A stretch of 64,000 bases of DNA, from assembly GCF_040024445.1 (NCBI RefSeq), contig NZ_CP157276.1, positions 5,332,001 through 5,396,000 on the forward strand, in the 5' to 3' direction. This DNA comes from Prescottella soli (GTDB lineage Bacteria > Actinomycetota > Actinomycetes > Mycobacteriales > Mycobacteriaceae). Below, piece by piece: positions 8,201 through 15,902 of this stretch. Every line of letters starts with the position of its first letter. Position 1 is the stretch's first letter. A program made the translations under genes and the position numbers. The notes beneath the pieces are model-generated. The model ran no database searches. It worked only from the letters and a program-made list of their open reading frames with translations, and had not been told where the DNA came from.

Positions 8201-9294
8201 ACGAGGAAAACCTTGCGGGCGAGCCGAAGCCGGGACTGACGCTCGAGAAGACCGCGGATCCGCGTGAGAACGTCAAGGTGGGCGAAACCGTCACCTACAC
8301 GTTCGCGATCAAGAACACCGGTGACCAGACCCTGACAGACGTCGAGGTCAAGGAGGGCACCTTCACGGGGTCGGGTGGATCGCCGAAGGTCCAGTGCCCG
8401 GACAAAGCAAAGTCGCTCGAACCCGGCAACTCGGTGACATGCACGGCCACCTACGTCTTCACGGCTGAGGACATGAAGGCCGGCAAGGTCGACAACGTGG
8501 CCACGGCGACCGGTAACCCGCCGTCAGGCACGCCCGTCGACTCGGATGAGTCGAAAGCGACGGTCACGGCGGGTGAGCAGCCCGGCGGAACGGGCTCGCT
8601 CGGTTCGCTCGGTACCGGTTCGCTCGGTTCCCTGGGTGTCGGCTCGCTAGCAGCGGGATCGCTTGCAGCGGGTTCGCTTGCGGCGGGTTCGCTTGCGGCC
8701 GGCTCGTTGGACTCCGGTTCGCTGGACGCGGGTTCGCTTGCGGCGGGTTCGCTCGGCGCTGGTTCGCTGGACTCCGGTTCGCTCGGCGCTGGTTCGCTGG
8801 ACTCCGGTTCGCTGGACGCGGGATCGCTGGGCTCCGGTTCACTGGACTCCGGTTCGCTGGATGCGGGATCGCTTGCGGCTGGCTCGCTCGGCGCCGGCTC
8901 GCTGGCGGCTGGCTCCCTTGCGGCTGGCTCGCAGGAGAACTCGGGCTCGGCTGGCTCGACTGGTTCGGGCACTCCCGGCGGTTCGAACACTCCTGGTGGG
9001 GGAACGGAAACCGGTAATCCCGGAACGCCCGGCAACCCCGGCAATCCCGGTAACCCCGGAACCCCCGCTGACTCCGAGAACGCCGGCAACGGCGGCAACG
9101 GCGGAAAGTCGGGAGACCAGGGAACGACCGGCAACTCCGACACCGAGACCGGTGCGCTGATCGACTCGGGTCTGGGCGCCGACAGTGACGGCGGTATGAA
9201 CGCCGGACTCGTTGCCGGTGGTCTGGTGCTGCTGGTTGCCGCGGGCGGTGTGCTGCTCTTCGCGCTGCGTCGGCGGAACCAGGGCAACGAATGA
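5230..9294 (+). CDS. Giant repeat surface protein: propeller-like head, six DUF11 repeats, GSL stalk, C-terminal membrane anchor
   Basis: 1354 codons from ATG 5230, preceded by AGAAGGG. A signal peptide (residues about 1-40, ending AGTAAAA) leads into a head of about 250 residues with Gly/Asp-rich beta-propeller-like motifs (YSVDNNAGKAKQIDP, LLKVDPGTGK). A domain ending in SCTFTNT follows, then six DUF11/DUF7507 Ig-like repeats (residues about 404-1115), a GSL-repeat stretch, a Gly/Pro-rich spacer and a membrane helix with the tail RRRNQGNE. The head could bind a ligand while the repeats act as a rigid stalk through the cell envelope. No LPxTG-type motif precedes the helix; the nearest resemblance is DTETGALIDSG. 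It may be membrane-retained or carry an unusual sorting signal. The class F sortase gene follows directly. Confidence 0.85.
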   Translation: MGRLGGALHKGVIRTVVMAMLAGVATVSTATVGAGTAAAAGNLRCDVLYSVDNNAGKAKQIDPATGTATDAFDVLPSGDTRHNQLGIGPGGAYAIYTSGDGNIYKYDAASGKTTSTARDKGVTVDTHGAINPANGLFYYGGKDNNADSFTFGAYDPVNNKSLGVVLKVNFDKKTTVPGGNGDIAFDAKGNLFIVAAGDKGRIYSVAAPMPTSSVQTLTGKAITEESSSFKKSNSIAFGPNGYLFVGGGGSLLKVDPGTGKEVPSNLKNSSMTDMGSCNDPNTIELHKSLPGGRVGQDDQFGLEITGGGLSEGNTAITTGTKSGVQSEAAGPVLGLAGTKYAIKETAQNGASLDNYVTTWECVDAKAGTKLVGGSGATGEVTLPAGQSGKSISCTFTNTAKNSGLELVKSVSPGTAYKVGDTVTYTFKMKNTGAVPLQNVKPVEKTFSGSPAKMSDFKCPDSAKSLAAGASVECTATYVIRQADVDRGTLDNTATATGVGPGGKPVNSGESSANLKGGEAAPGITLDKVASPKSAESYKLGQTIKYSFKITNSGNVTLKNVNVKEGTFTGAGPLSAVECPDIAKSLAPNDSVICTAEYTLTQADIDKGSIENTATATGTPPGTDTPIVSPPDTEKVEGKPAKSLSIVKDASPSTTETYKVGQKVEYTFTIKNTGEVTLTNVHPNEEKFSGTGTLSDPVCEDGAKSLAPGKSVTCTATYTLTQADIDAGKLENIATATGTPPGNGEPVTSDPDTKTLAGEPEPAISLEKTASPTEADKFAVDQTVTYTFTMTNTGNVTLTNVHPNEVAFTGDKSKLSDFNCPDKSKPLAPNASVECTATYTLTQADVDRGTLDNTATATGTPPTGEPVTSKPDDVNLSGNKNPGLEIVKTASPKSVETFKVGQEITYTFDITNTGNQTLTNVKVVEGTFSGSDKLSEISCPDEATSMAPGAKVTCTATYTITQADVNAGQLDNVASATGTPPGTEEPIESPQDEENLAGEPKPGLTLEKTADPRENVKVGETVTYTFAIKNTGDQTLTDVEVKEGTFTGSGGSPKVQCPDKAKSLEPGNSVTCTATYVFTAEDMKAGKVDNVATATGNPPSGTPVDSDESKATVTAGEQPGGTGSLGSLGTGSLGSLGVGSLAAGSLAAGSLAAGSLAAGSLDSGSLDAGSLAAGSLGAGSLDSGSLGAGSLDSGSLDAGSLGSGSLDSGSLDAGSLAAGSLGAGSLAAGSLAAGSQENSGSAGSTGSGTPGGSNTPGGGTETGNPGTPGNPGNPGNPGTPADSENAGNGGNGGKSGDQGTTGNSDTETGALIDSGLGADSDGGMNAGLVAGGLVLLVAAGGVLLFALRRRNQGNE
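6439..8574 (+). repeat. Six tandem DUF11/DUF7507 repeats
   Basis: Six units of about 118 residues lie within the surface protein. Each runs from a start such as LELVKSVSPG or LEIVKTASPK, through VTYTFxxxNTG, to a CPDxAxSLAPG turn, CTATYTxTQADxDxG and a closing NxATATGTPPG. The units are clearly homologous but diverged at the DNA level, so the array is old rather than a recent slippage product. The sixth unit is shortened near its start. Confidence 0.85.
8593..8934 (+). repeat. GSL pentad repeat stalk
   Basis: About 23 GSL triplets plus a final GSQ, mostly spaced as GSLxx pentads in which xx is AA, DS, DA, GA or GS. The codons vary slightly between units (ggttcgctt, ggatcgctg, ggctcgctc), but the block is repetitive enough to allow recombination and length variation. 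It sits between the DUF11 repeats and the Pro/Gly-rich wall-spanning spacer. Confidence 0.9.
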
Positions 9295-9337
9295 AGTGTG
9301 ATGTCGCAGAACAACTGTGACGATCGCTGATGAGTGA

Positions 9338-9375
9338 CCGAGTGGCCCGAGGTGTAATCGCCTCGGGCCACTCGG
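9338..9375 (+). terminator. Terminator between the surface protein and its sortase
   Basis: A perfect 15-bp stem (9338-9352 with 9361-9375) with an 8-nt loop, followed by ctgtt, lies 43 bases after the surface-protein stop. It lies inside an in-frame N-terminal extension of the sortase that begins at 9330, which argues that translation of the sortase really starts downstream at 9414. Confidence 0.85.
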
Positions 9376-9413
9376 CTGTTCCGAGAACCCAGTGTGAACG
9401 GAGGACTTCCATC

Positions 9414-10151
9414 GTGGGCAGGCATGCGGCACATCGACCGTCGGGTCGGGGCGGTTCGATCCTGACGATTGTGATCGCGTTGGTCTTGCTCAGCGGTGGT
9501 GGTTTTCTGGTCTTTCGGGGGATGCAGCCCGCGCCGGCTGCGTCGGCGCCGGTGCCGAAGTCGACGTTCGGCCTGTCTCCGGACGGGGTGGTGGATCCGG
9601 TGGCGGGTCCGGTGCCGTCGATCGGCGGCGGTGGCAAGCCGCGCAAGCCGGGGCCGGCGGCGGCGGACCCGGCGAATCGGCCGCAGATTCCGTTCGGGCC
9701 GTTGCCGGACGATCATCTGGTGATTCCGGCGATCGGGGTGGAGACGGCGTTGGATCAGCTGGGGTTGGCCTCGGACGGGAGCCTGTTGTTGCCGCGTGAT
9801 GTGGCGCAGGTGACGTACTGGACGGGGTCGGCGCCGATCGATGCTGCGGACGGCGGGATTCTGGTGGCCGGGCATGTGGACAACGCGAATCAGGGTGAGG
9901 GCGCGTTGTATTGGATGCACACCCTGTACCCCGGCGACGCGGTCTATCTGACGAAGGACGGCGTCGTCACACGCTGGAAGATCACGCGTATGGAGCGGTT
10001 CGTGAAACAGGCGTTGCCGGAGTGGGCGTTCCAGGGCGCGGGCGGCCCGCGGGAACTGCATCTGGTGACGTGTGGTGGCGAGGTCGTCAAGGATGCCCAG
10101 GGGCGGGGCACCTATCTGGAGAATGTGGTGGTCACGGCCGTCCCGTTCTGA
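9414..10151 (+). CDS. Class F sortase
   Basis: 245 codons from GTG 9414, chosen because CGGAGGA lies at a good distance and the upstream in-frame ATG (9330) would put a terminator hairpin inside the gene. One N-terminal membrane helix (ILTIVIALVLLSGGGFLVF) and a Pro-rich linker precede the catalytic domain. The catalytic His is in LVAGHVD, the Cys in LVTCGG, and an Arg follows in DAQGRGTY. Sortases are extracytoplasmic transpeptidases that cleave C-terminal sorting signals. Class F enzymes of actinobacteria often sit beside a single substrate; the neighbour here is the DUF11/GSL protein, although that lacks a textbook motif. The last 46 bp of this gene recur at 16954-16999. Confidence 0.88.
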   Translation: MGRHAAHRPSGRGGSILTIVIALVLLSGGGFLVFRGMQPAPAASAPVPKSTFGLSPDGVVDPVAGPVPSIGGGGKPRKPGPAAADPANRPQIPFGPLPDDHLVIPAIGVETALDQLGLASDGSLLLPRDVAQVTYWTGSAPIDAADGGILVAGHVDNANQGEGALYWMHTLYPGDAVYLTKDGVVTRWKITRMERFVKQALPEWAFQGAGGPRELHLVTCGGEVVKDAQGRGTYLENVVVTAVPF

Positions 10152-10796
10152 TCTGTCCGATCTGCGCGGCGCTGGTCCGCGCAAGGCTCTGCTCGAGGTC
10201 CCGATGCAGCCGAGCTGCGGGCGGTAATCGCTGCGAAGGAACACGTCTCCACTGAACCCGTCCCCGACGTCGGTGGCGGCACTCGAAATCAGCCTTCGTT
10301 CCGCACGACTGTTGATCACTACGCGATCACGCACGTGGTCCGAAGCCGACCACCCACGGGGCGCTATCCGTGCACTTATCTTGCGAGTCTCGCTTCTCAT
10401 CGTGCCGGACCACCTGTGGCGCAGTGGTGTACGGACGCTTCCGACGTGCTCCCACTGTGTGAGGCGCGAAGTGCACTGTGCTCCGGTGTCTTAGATCACT
10501 TTCCGGAGAACGGGGGGATGAAATGGAGGGTGAATCTCGCGGTCGGCCTGCGGATGCTCCTCGTTTCGCTTTCGGGAAGCGGTGCAGTTCTGAATTGCGC
10601 AGTGGCGCATCGTGTTTTCCGTGGGGTCGGAAATGCCGATCGCGATCTGGCGCCCGCGGTGGGGCTACTTTTGTATCAACTTGCGTGTCGTCCTCTCGTG
10701 TATATCAGGTGTTTGTCCGTTTTGCCGTGATCTGTCGCCGAACCTCTAGTCAGGCGTGCGATGGACCATGTGGTTGTTGTACGAGAGGTGTTCTTC
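10152..10796. other. 645-bp intergenic region upstream of the LPVTG adhesin
   Basis: No convincing gene. Open frames such as 10335-10730 lack coding-like residue composition and a ribosome site. Parts around 10560-10700 are less GC-rich than the flanks, as is common for promoters. It probably holds the adhesin promoter and a long leader; no specific site is claimed. Confidence 0.45.
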
Positions 10797-13700
10797 ATGC
10801 GTAAACGTGTCTTCCTGCGTCGTGCCGGAGAGGAGGTGGTGTCTCGGTGGGCGGCGCTGGGGATGATCTTTGCGGTTTTGGCGCTGGTCATAACTTCGTT
10901 CTCCATCGCCCCGGTTGCCTCGGCGAACCCGAGCGGAACCACGACCACCCCTGCGCCGACGCACACCGCCGAGAGTTCACCCTCGACAACGGAACAGAGC
11001 TCCGCACCCACGTCGAAGTCGCCCGCACCCACGTCGAAGTCGCCCGCGACCACGACGAAGGCGCCGGCCGCGTCCACGTCGCAGTCGCCCGCGACCACGA
11101 CCACGACGAAGGCACCGGCTGAGTCCACATCGAAGGCGCCCGCGACCACGACGAGCGTGGCCCCCACGACGGCGCAGCGAGCCGCGGCGGCGGTCATCCC
11201 GCGCGGAGTCAACTCCGGTATCGAGGTGAAGATCACCGACGTCCAGGTCGAGGGAAAGAACGGCCAGCAGATCAAGGTCGGGGATTCCGTCACGGTCAAG
11301 GGCACGTGGGACGCGCGGAACGCCGATCCGAAGCCTGGCGACGAGTTCACGGTCAAATTCCCTGGTGAGCTGAAACTCGGGGACAACCCCGCGTTCAAAC
11401 TCGAGGGCGAAGACGGGACTGTCTGGGGCACTTGCGAGCTGAAGGCCTCCACCAATCTCATGACCTGCGTGCTCTCCGACGCCGTGACCGATCGCCCCTC
11501 GGAGGTGCACGGCGATTTCCTCGTGTACTCGAGGGCGGTCGCGTACACCACGTCCGAGATCGTCAACTTCGAGATCAACGAGAAGGTCACGCCGGTCGAT
11601 CTGCCCGGAAAGGGTGGCATCAGCGACGGCAAGGACCTCGGCGTGGCCAAGAAGTCCGGAAAGCTCCAGGACATCAAGCAGGCCGTGCGTTGGACCATCG
11701 ACATCCCCGGAGCCGATCTGGCCGCGCTGGCCGGAGGCAACACCGGTTCGGTGACCCTGAGTGACACGCTCTCGGACAACATGACGCTGTGCGAGGACGG
11801 TCGGCTCAACGCGAAGCTGCTCGCCGGTCGCCCGGGCGAACTGAAGGATGTCCCCGGCGGCGTCACTGTGACCCAGGCCGGCGGCGCGGGTACTCCCGTC
11901 ACCATCACGATCGACAACGGTGAGGCCTTCAAGTCCGACCTGCTCTACCGCGTCGAGTACACCTCGTGCTCGGCCAGCGGAGAGGTGGATCCCAAGGGCA
12001 CCGTCTACGACAACTCCGTGAACATCGGCGGCAAGGACGTGGCAGGCCCGGGCGTCGGCCAGGACTGGGAGCCGCAGACCGGGCCGTCGAAGTCCGGCCA
12101 GCTTCTTCAGGGTGAGCGCTACAAGGAGGCCGCCTGGACCATCATGGTCCCGGGTAGCTTCATCGACGCCAGCCCCGACAGCAAGGTCACCATCGCGGAG
12201 ACGCTCGGCGGCGATCATGCTGTCTGCACGGACGGCCTGCAGCTGAAGATCGAGCGTGCCAACCGCCTTCCCGGGCTGGACGGCTCGGGCGTCGGACGCA
12301 CCGATGTCACCGGTCAGTTCGACATCGTTTCCGCCGCCCCCGCCGGCGCGAAGAGCTTCAACGTGACGATCACGCCGAAGGCCGGCACGGTGATCGACCC
12401 GAAGCAGTACTACTACGTGAGCTACCGGACCTGCCTCACCGGCGACGAGGTTCCGGATTCCTCGGACAAGTTCACGAACTCGGCGACCGTCAACGGCAAG
12501 CCGGTCGAGAACTCGGTGCAGGGCCCCGGCTTCACCGGCAAGAAGAGCGGCAAGATCAACACCGAGTCGAAGGACGTCGCCGGCGAGAAGCAGTCGGCCG
12601 GCACGACCATCGACTGGAACGTGGAAATCCCGGGACACCATCTCGAGGGTCTCGACGCCCCGGCGGTCATCCATGACACGTTCACCGACACGTTGACTGT
12701 GTGCGAGGTTGGCAACGATCTCAAGAAGAATCTCAATCTGAGGGTCGTCGCGAAGGACTTCCTCGGCAAGAACCCTGCCAACCCGGATCGCGACCTTACC
12801 GCCGCCACCTCGGTCACCCGCACCGCCGACGGGCTCGACTTCACCCTCCCGATGGAGGCGAACGACTACAACCGTGAGACGCGGTACTACATCTCCTACA
12901 CCCTCTGCACCGCCAGCGGCGGGCTGGACGATCGCGGCACGCAGTACAGCAACACGCTCGCCTACGAGGGCGGCCCGAATCTCTCGTACAGCGTCAAGCA
13001 GGAGTGGGGCGGTGGCGGCACCGGCCAGGGTGTGTCGCGCGGTTCGTTCTCGCTGCTGAAGCAGATCGATTCCTCCTCCGAGAAGTTCCCGGAGGGCACC
13101 GAGTTCACCGTGAAGGTCGAGGAGTTCGCCCCCGGGAAGAACCCGGAGACGGACAAGCCGTCGGAGACGTACAACGTCAAGGTCAAGGCCGACGGCACGC
13201 CGGTCAGCGGGTTCTACCCCCGCGGCACCGGCTGGCAGATCCGCCTGTCCGAGATCGACCTGCCCAAGGTCGACGGCGTCTACTTCGAGCAGGGGACGTT
13301 CCGCCCGGCAGAGGGCGTGACGCTCAACGCGGACCGCACCCAGGCTCTGGTGACCATCGCGCCGAAGAGCAACGTCGAGGTCAAGCTGGTCAACAAGGCC
13401 GTGCTGGGCTCGGCGAAGATCACCAAGACCGTCATCGGTGACGCGCTCGGCGAACTCACCGGCGACGAGGCCTTCGTCGTCAACGCGGAGATCGACCTCG
13501 GTGACGGCTCCGGTAACGAGATCCGCCCGTTCACGCTGAAGCGCGGCGGGTCCTTCGATCTGAAGAACCTGCCCATCGGAGCGAAGGTCACCTTCACCGA
13601 GGTCAAGCCGACGGACACCGACCGTGTGACGTGGTCGGCGCCGGTCATCGAGCCGAAGACGCTCGTCATCGGCACCGATGCGGCTGCGAACACGGTCTCC

Positions 13701-15578
13701 GTCACCAACGAGGCGACGATCACGCAGGGCACCTTCGAGCTGAGCAAGAAGCTCACGGGTCCGGAGGCGTTCAACAAGGAGGTGCCGAAGACGTTCGACG
13801 TGCTCGCCACGTGGGACGACGAGGAAGGCAACCCGCAGTCCAAGACGCTGACGCTCCCGTCGGACGGCACTGTGGTTCCGTTCGGTGAGAACCTGCCCGG
13901 CGGCACCAAGGTCACGCTGACCGAGACGGTTCCGGCAAACGGCAACGGTCTCGCCTACGGCGTGCCCGCGTACACCGGGGATGTCACGATCGGTGAAGAC
14001 GGCGTGGTGACCATCGGCAAGGACCTGCGCAAGGTCGAGGTGACGAACTACGTCGACAAGAACGACGGCACGCTGCGCGTCCTCAAGCAGGTCAGTGGCG
14101 AGGCCGCCGGCACGGTCGGCGATGACGTCGAGTTCACGGTCCAGGCGCGTTGGAAGGACGGTGTGGAGTACCGCACCGAGTCGCTGACCGTCAAGAAGGG
14201 CGTGGCCACGCCGCTAGGCGTCGACCTCCCGGTCGGCACCGAGGTGACCTTCACCGAGACCGGTCGTCCCGATGTCGCCGGCGTCGAGTGGGGCACCATC
14301 TCGTGGGGCACCGACCCCAGCGGGGAATCGTGGCTCATCTCCAACGCCGACGGCACCGCGACGGGAATCGTCTCCGATGACCCGACCGACGGGCGTCTGA
14401 TCACGCTGTCGAACGAGGCGCTGTGGAAGTTCGGCTCGGTCGAGTTCACGAAGTTCATCCTCGACGGCGACGACCCCGTCCGGGCCACTGATTCCGACCT
14501 GCCCGCAGGCGCGGAGTTCAAGGTTCGGATCGACGGAATCGATCCGGCGCTTCCCGCGGGCACCGATTTCCCGGCAGTGGGTGAGACGATCATCCTCAAC
14601 GCAGGAAACGGCTTCAGCTGGAAGTCCGGCGACGTTCTGCCGCGGAACACCGTGGTCACCTTCTCCGAGGTCGATCCCAACCCTGTGCCCGGCATCGACT
14701 GGGCGCGGCCGTACTACTGGGTGGCTGAGGACGCCGGTGACGCGGACTACCGCAATACCGTCGCGATCGTGCCCGGAGCCGAGGCGAAGGTGGAGATCCA
14801 CAACCGCCCGATCCCGACCGCGGACGTGGACATCGAGAAGATCGTGACCGGCCCCAAGGGCAACCAGGTCACGAAGGACCCGTCCACGACGTTCCAGGTC
14901 ACGGCAACGTGGACGGACGTCGACGACGAGGCGCGCTCCTGCGTCCTCGACGTCAAGCCGGGTGGCTCGGTCACCCCGACCGCCCAGTGCGACGCCGCCG
15001 TCGTCGACGGCCGGGTTCAGTTCCCGCTCGACACCGAGATCACCTTCGTCGAGACCGGCGCCCACACTGACGTGAGCAACGTCAAGTGGGGCGACGTGGT
15101 GTGGGGCGTCAAGGAGGGAAGCGCGGACGTCGCCAAGATCGACGGCGAGCCGACCGGAACCTCCGTCACGCTCACCGGCGACGCGAACGGATCGGTGGTG
15201 CTGGGACTCGAGAACAAGACCAGCAGCAACGGGCTGATCATCATCCCGATTCCGATCCCGCTGCCGCCGTGGGGTGGCTCGCTGATCCCGCCGGGGTCGG
15301 GCTCCGAGTGGCCGACCCCTCCGGTCTCCAACCAGCCGGGTCAGCCGGGTCAGCCGGGCCAGCCGGGTGGACCTGGTTCGCCGGAGAAGCCGGGCGAGAC
15401 CGGCCACAACGGTGCGCCGGGCAAGCCGGCTCCGGGCAAGCCTGCTCCGGACCAGTCGCCGTCCCTGCCTGTGACGGGTGCGAACGTCATCTGGCTCGCC
15501 GGTGCAGCGCTCGCGCTGATCGCCGGTGGCGCATGGCTGACCCTGCGTAATCGCAGGCGGGTGTCCGGCGCGGGCTAG
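10797..15578 (+). CDS. Giant LPVTG-anchored adhesin with Ig-like and DUF5979-type domains
   Basis: 1593 codons from ATG 10797, preceded by GAGAGGT; an upstream in-frame ATG at 10761 has no ribosome site. A signal peptide (helix about residues 20-40, ending VASA) is followed by a Thr/Pro/Ser-rich segment with KSPA repeats. Several adhesin-like Ig domains share spaced motifs (SGKLQDIKQAVRWTIDIPG, SGQLLQGERYKEAAWTIMVPG, WNVEIPGHHL). The second half contains at least five DUF5979-type domains (GSAKITKTV, GTFELSKKL, GTLRVLKQV, GSVEFTKFI, ADVDIEKIV). The C-terminus has a Pro/Gly spacer, the sorting motif LPVTG, a helix and RNRRR. It should be covalently anchored to peptidoglycan, most simply by the class E sortase just downstream. 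The ligand is unknown. Confidence 0.92.
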   Translation: MRKRVFLRRAGEEVVSRWAALGMIFAVLALVITSFSIAPVASANPSGTTTTPAPTHTAESSPSTTEQSSAPTSKSPAPTSKSPATTTKAPAASTSQSPATTTTTKAPAESTSKAPATTTSVAPTTAQRAAAAVIPRGVNSGIEVKITDVQVEGKNGQQIKVGDSVTVKGTWDARNADPKPGDEFTVKFPGELKLGDNPAFKLEGEDGTVWGTCELKASTNLMTCVLSDAVTDRPSEVHGDFLVYSRAVAYTTSEIVNFEINEKVTPVDLPGKGGISDGKDLGVAKKSGKLQDIKQAVRWTIDIPGADLAALAGGNTGSVTLSDTLSDNMTLCEDGRLNAKLLAGRPGELKDVPGGVTVTQAGGAGTPVTITIDNGEAFKSDLLYRVEYTSCSASGEVDPKGTVYDNSVNIGGKDVAGPGVGQDWEPQTGPSKSGQLLQGERYKEAAWTIMVPGSFIDASPDSKVTIAETLGGDHAVCTDGLQLKIERANRLPGLDGSGVGRTDVTGQFDIVSAAPAGAKSFNVTITPKAGTVIDPKQYYYVSYRTCLTGDEVPDSSDKFTNSATVNGKPVENSVQGPGFTGKKSGKINTESKDVAGEKQSAGTTIDWNVEIPGHHLEGLDAPAVIHDTFTDTLTVCEVGNDLKKNLNLRVVAKDFLGKNPANPDRDLTAATSVTRTADGLDFTLPMEANDYNRETRYYISYTLCTASGGLDDRGTQYSNTLAYEGGPNLSYSVKQEWGGGGTGQGVSRGSFSLLKQIDSSSEKFPEGTEFTVKVEEFAPGKNPETDKPSETYNVKVKADGTPVSGFYPRGTGWQIRLSEIDLPKVDGVYFEQGTFRPAEGVTLNADRTQALVTIAPKSNVEVKLVNKAVLGSAKITKTVIGDALGELTGDEAFVVNAEIDLGDGSGNEIRPFTLKRGGSFDLKNLPIGAKVTFTEVKPTDTDRVTWSAPVIEPKTLVIGTDAAANTVSVTNEATITQGTFELSKKLTGPEAFNKEVPKTFDVLATWDDEEGNPQSKTLTLPSDGTVVPFGENLPGGTKVTLTETVPANGNGLAYGVPAYTGDVTIGEDGVVTIGKDLRKVEVTNYVDKNDGTLRVLKQVSGEAAGTVGDDVEFTVQARWKDGVEYRTESLTVKKGVATPLGVDLPVGTEVTFTETGRPDVAGVEWGTISWGTDPSGESWLISNADGTATGIVSDDPTDGRLITLSNEALWKFGSVEFTKFILDGDDPVRATDSDLPAGAEFKVRIDGIDPALPAGTDFPAVGETIILNAGNGFSWKSGDVLPRNTVVTFSEVDPNPVPGIDWARPYYWVAEDAGDADYRNTVAIVPGAEAKVEIHNRPIPTADVDIEKIVTGPKGNQVTKDPSTTFQVTATWTDVDDEARSCVLDVKPGGSVTPTAQCDAAVVDGRVQFPLDTEITFVETGAHTDVSNVKWGDVVWGVKEGSADVAKIDGEPTGTSVTLTGDANGSVVLGLENKTSSNGLIIIPIPIPLPPWGGSLIPPGSGSEWPTPPVSNQPGQPGQPGQPGGPGSPEKPGETGHNGAPGKPAPGKPAPDQSPSLPVTGANVIWLAGAALALIAGGAWLTLRNRRRVSGAG

Positions 15579-15601
15579 CCCCTCAGCCGGCACACGGTAG
15601 T

Positions 15602-15636
15602 GGGGCGGGTGCGACCTCCTCGGCCGCATCCGCCCC
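15602..15636 (+). terminator. Hairpin after the adhesin gene
   Basis: Arms at 15602-15613 and 15625-15636 (ggggcgggtgcg pairing with cgcatccgcccc, one G-U) around an 11-nt loop, 24 bases after the adhesin stop codon. Confidence 0.6.
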
Positions 15637-15726
15637 GCACCGCTGCCGCACCGATCGAATACCGCTCACCAGCGGACCAGGAATGTCGCGGCCGATCGTT
15701 CGGCCGCCCCGAAAGGAGAATCTTCC

Positions 15727-15867
15727 GTGCTCATCCTCCCGCTTTCTCTTACCTTCGACGTCCAGACGACGGGTTCTGCCGTGATCGACGGTCTCGGTCG
15801 ACTGTCCGTCCTTCTCTATGATCTGCTCGGCGGCGCCGGGAGCGCTGCGATCAACCTGGGCAGCTAG
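15727..15867 (+). CDS. 46-residue amphipathic peptide between adhesin and sortase
   Basis: A short gene with an excellent ribosome site (AAAGGAGAA) ahead of GTG 15727, ending TAG 15867, 35 bp before the class E sortase start. The product begins MLILPLSLTFDVQTTG and ends LLGGAGSAAINLGS, with a hydrophobic, Gly-rich C-terminal half. There is no signal peptide cleavage site or cysteine. Size and composition recall the very small outer-membrane porins of mycolate bacteria (PorA/PorH type), but no sequence identity to them is claimed. Position suggests co-expression with the sortase and adhesin. A leader peptide is the alternative. Confidence 0.6.
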   Translation: MLILPLSLTFDVQTTGSAVIDGLGRLSVLLYDLLGGAGSAAINLGS

Positions 15868-15902
15868 CTAGTTCGACTCATCTGTGGAGGGGGCTCCGGC
15901 CC

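Noticed and set aside
8593-8934. CRISPR-like array
   Set aside because: The repeats are short, contiguous and in frame inside a coding sequence, with no unique spacers and no cas genes.
9330-9413. Longer N-terminus for the class F sortase starting at ATG 9330
   Set aside because: A perfect 15-bp terminator stem lies inside this extension, and the ribosome site is just upstream of GTG 9414.
8451-10400. 649-codon minus-strand frame with ExxSEPA-like repeats
   Set aside because: The repeats are the complement of the GSL array; the plus-strand sortase and surface protein explain the same DNA far better.
10335-10730. 131-codon open frame upstream of the adhesin
   Set aside because: Mixed codon use, no ribosome site and no coherent hydrophobic or domain pattern.
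10977-12674. 565-codon minus-strand frame opposite the adhesin
   Set aside because: A GC-bias shadow; its residues are Arg/Asp/Leu-rich with no motifs, while the plus strand has signal peptide, domains and LPVTG.
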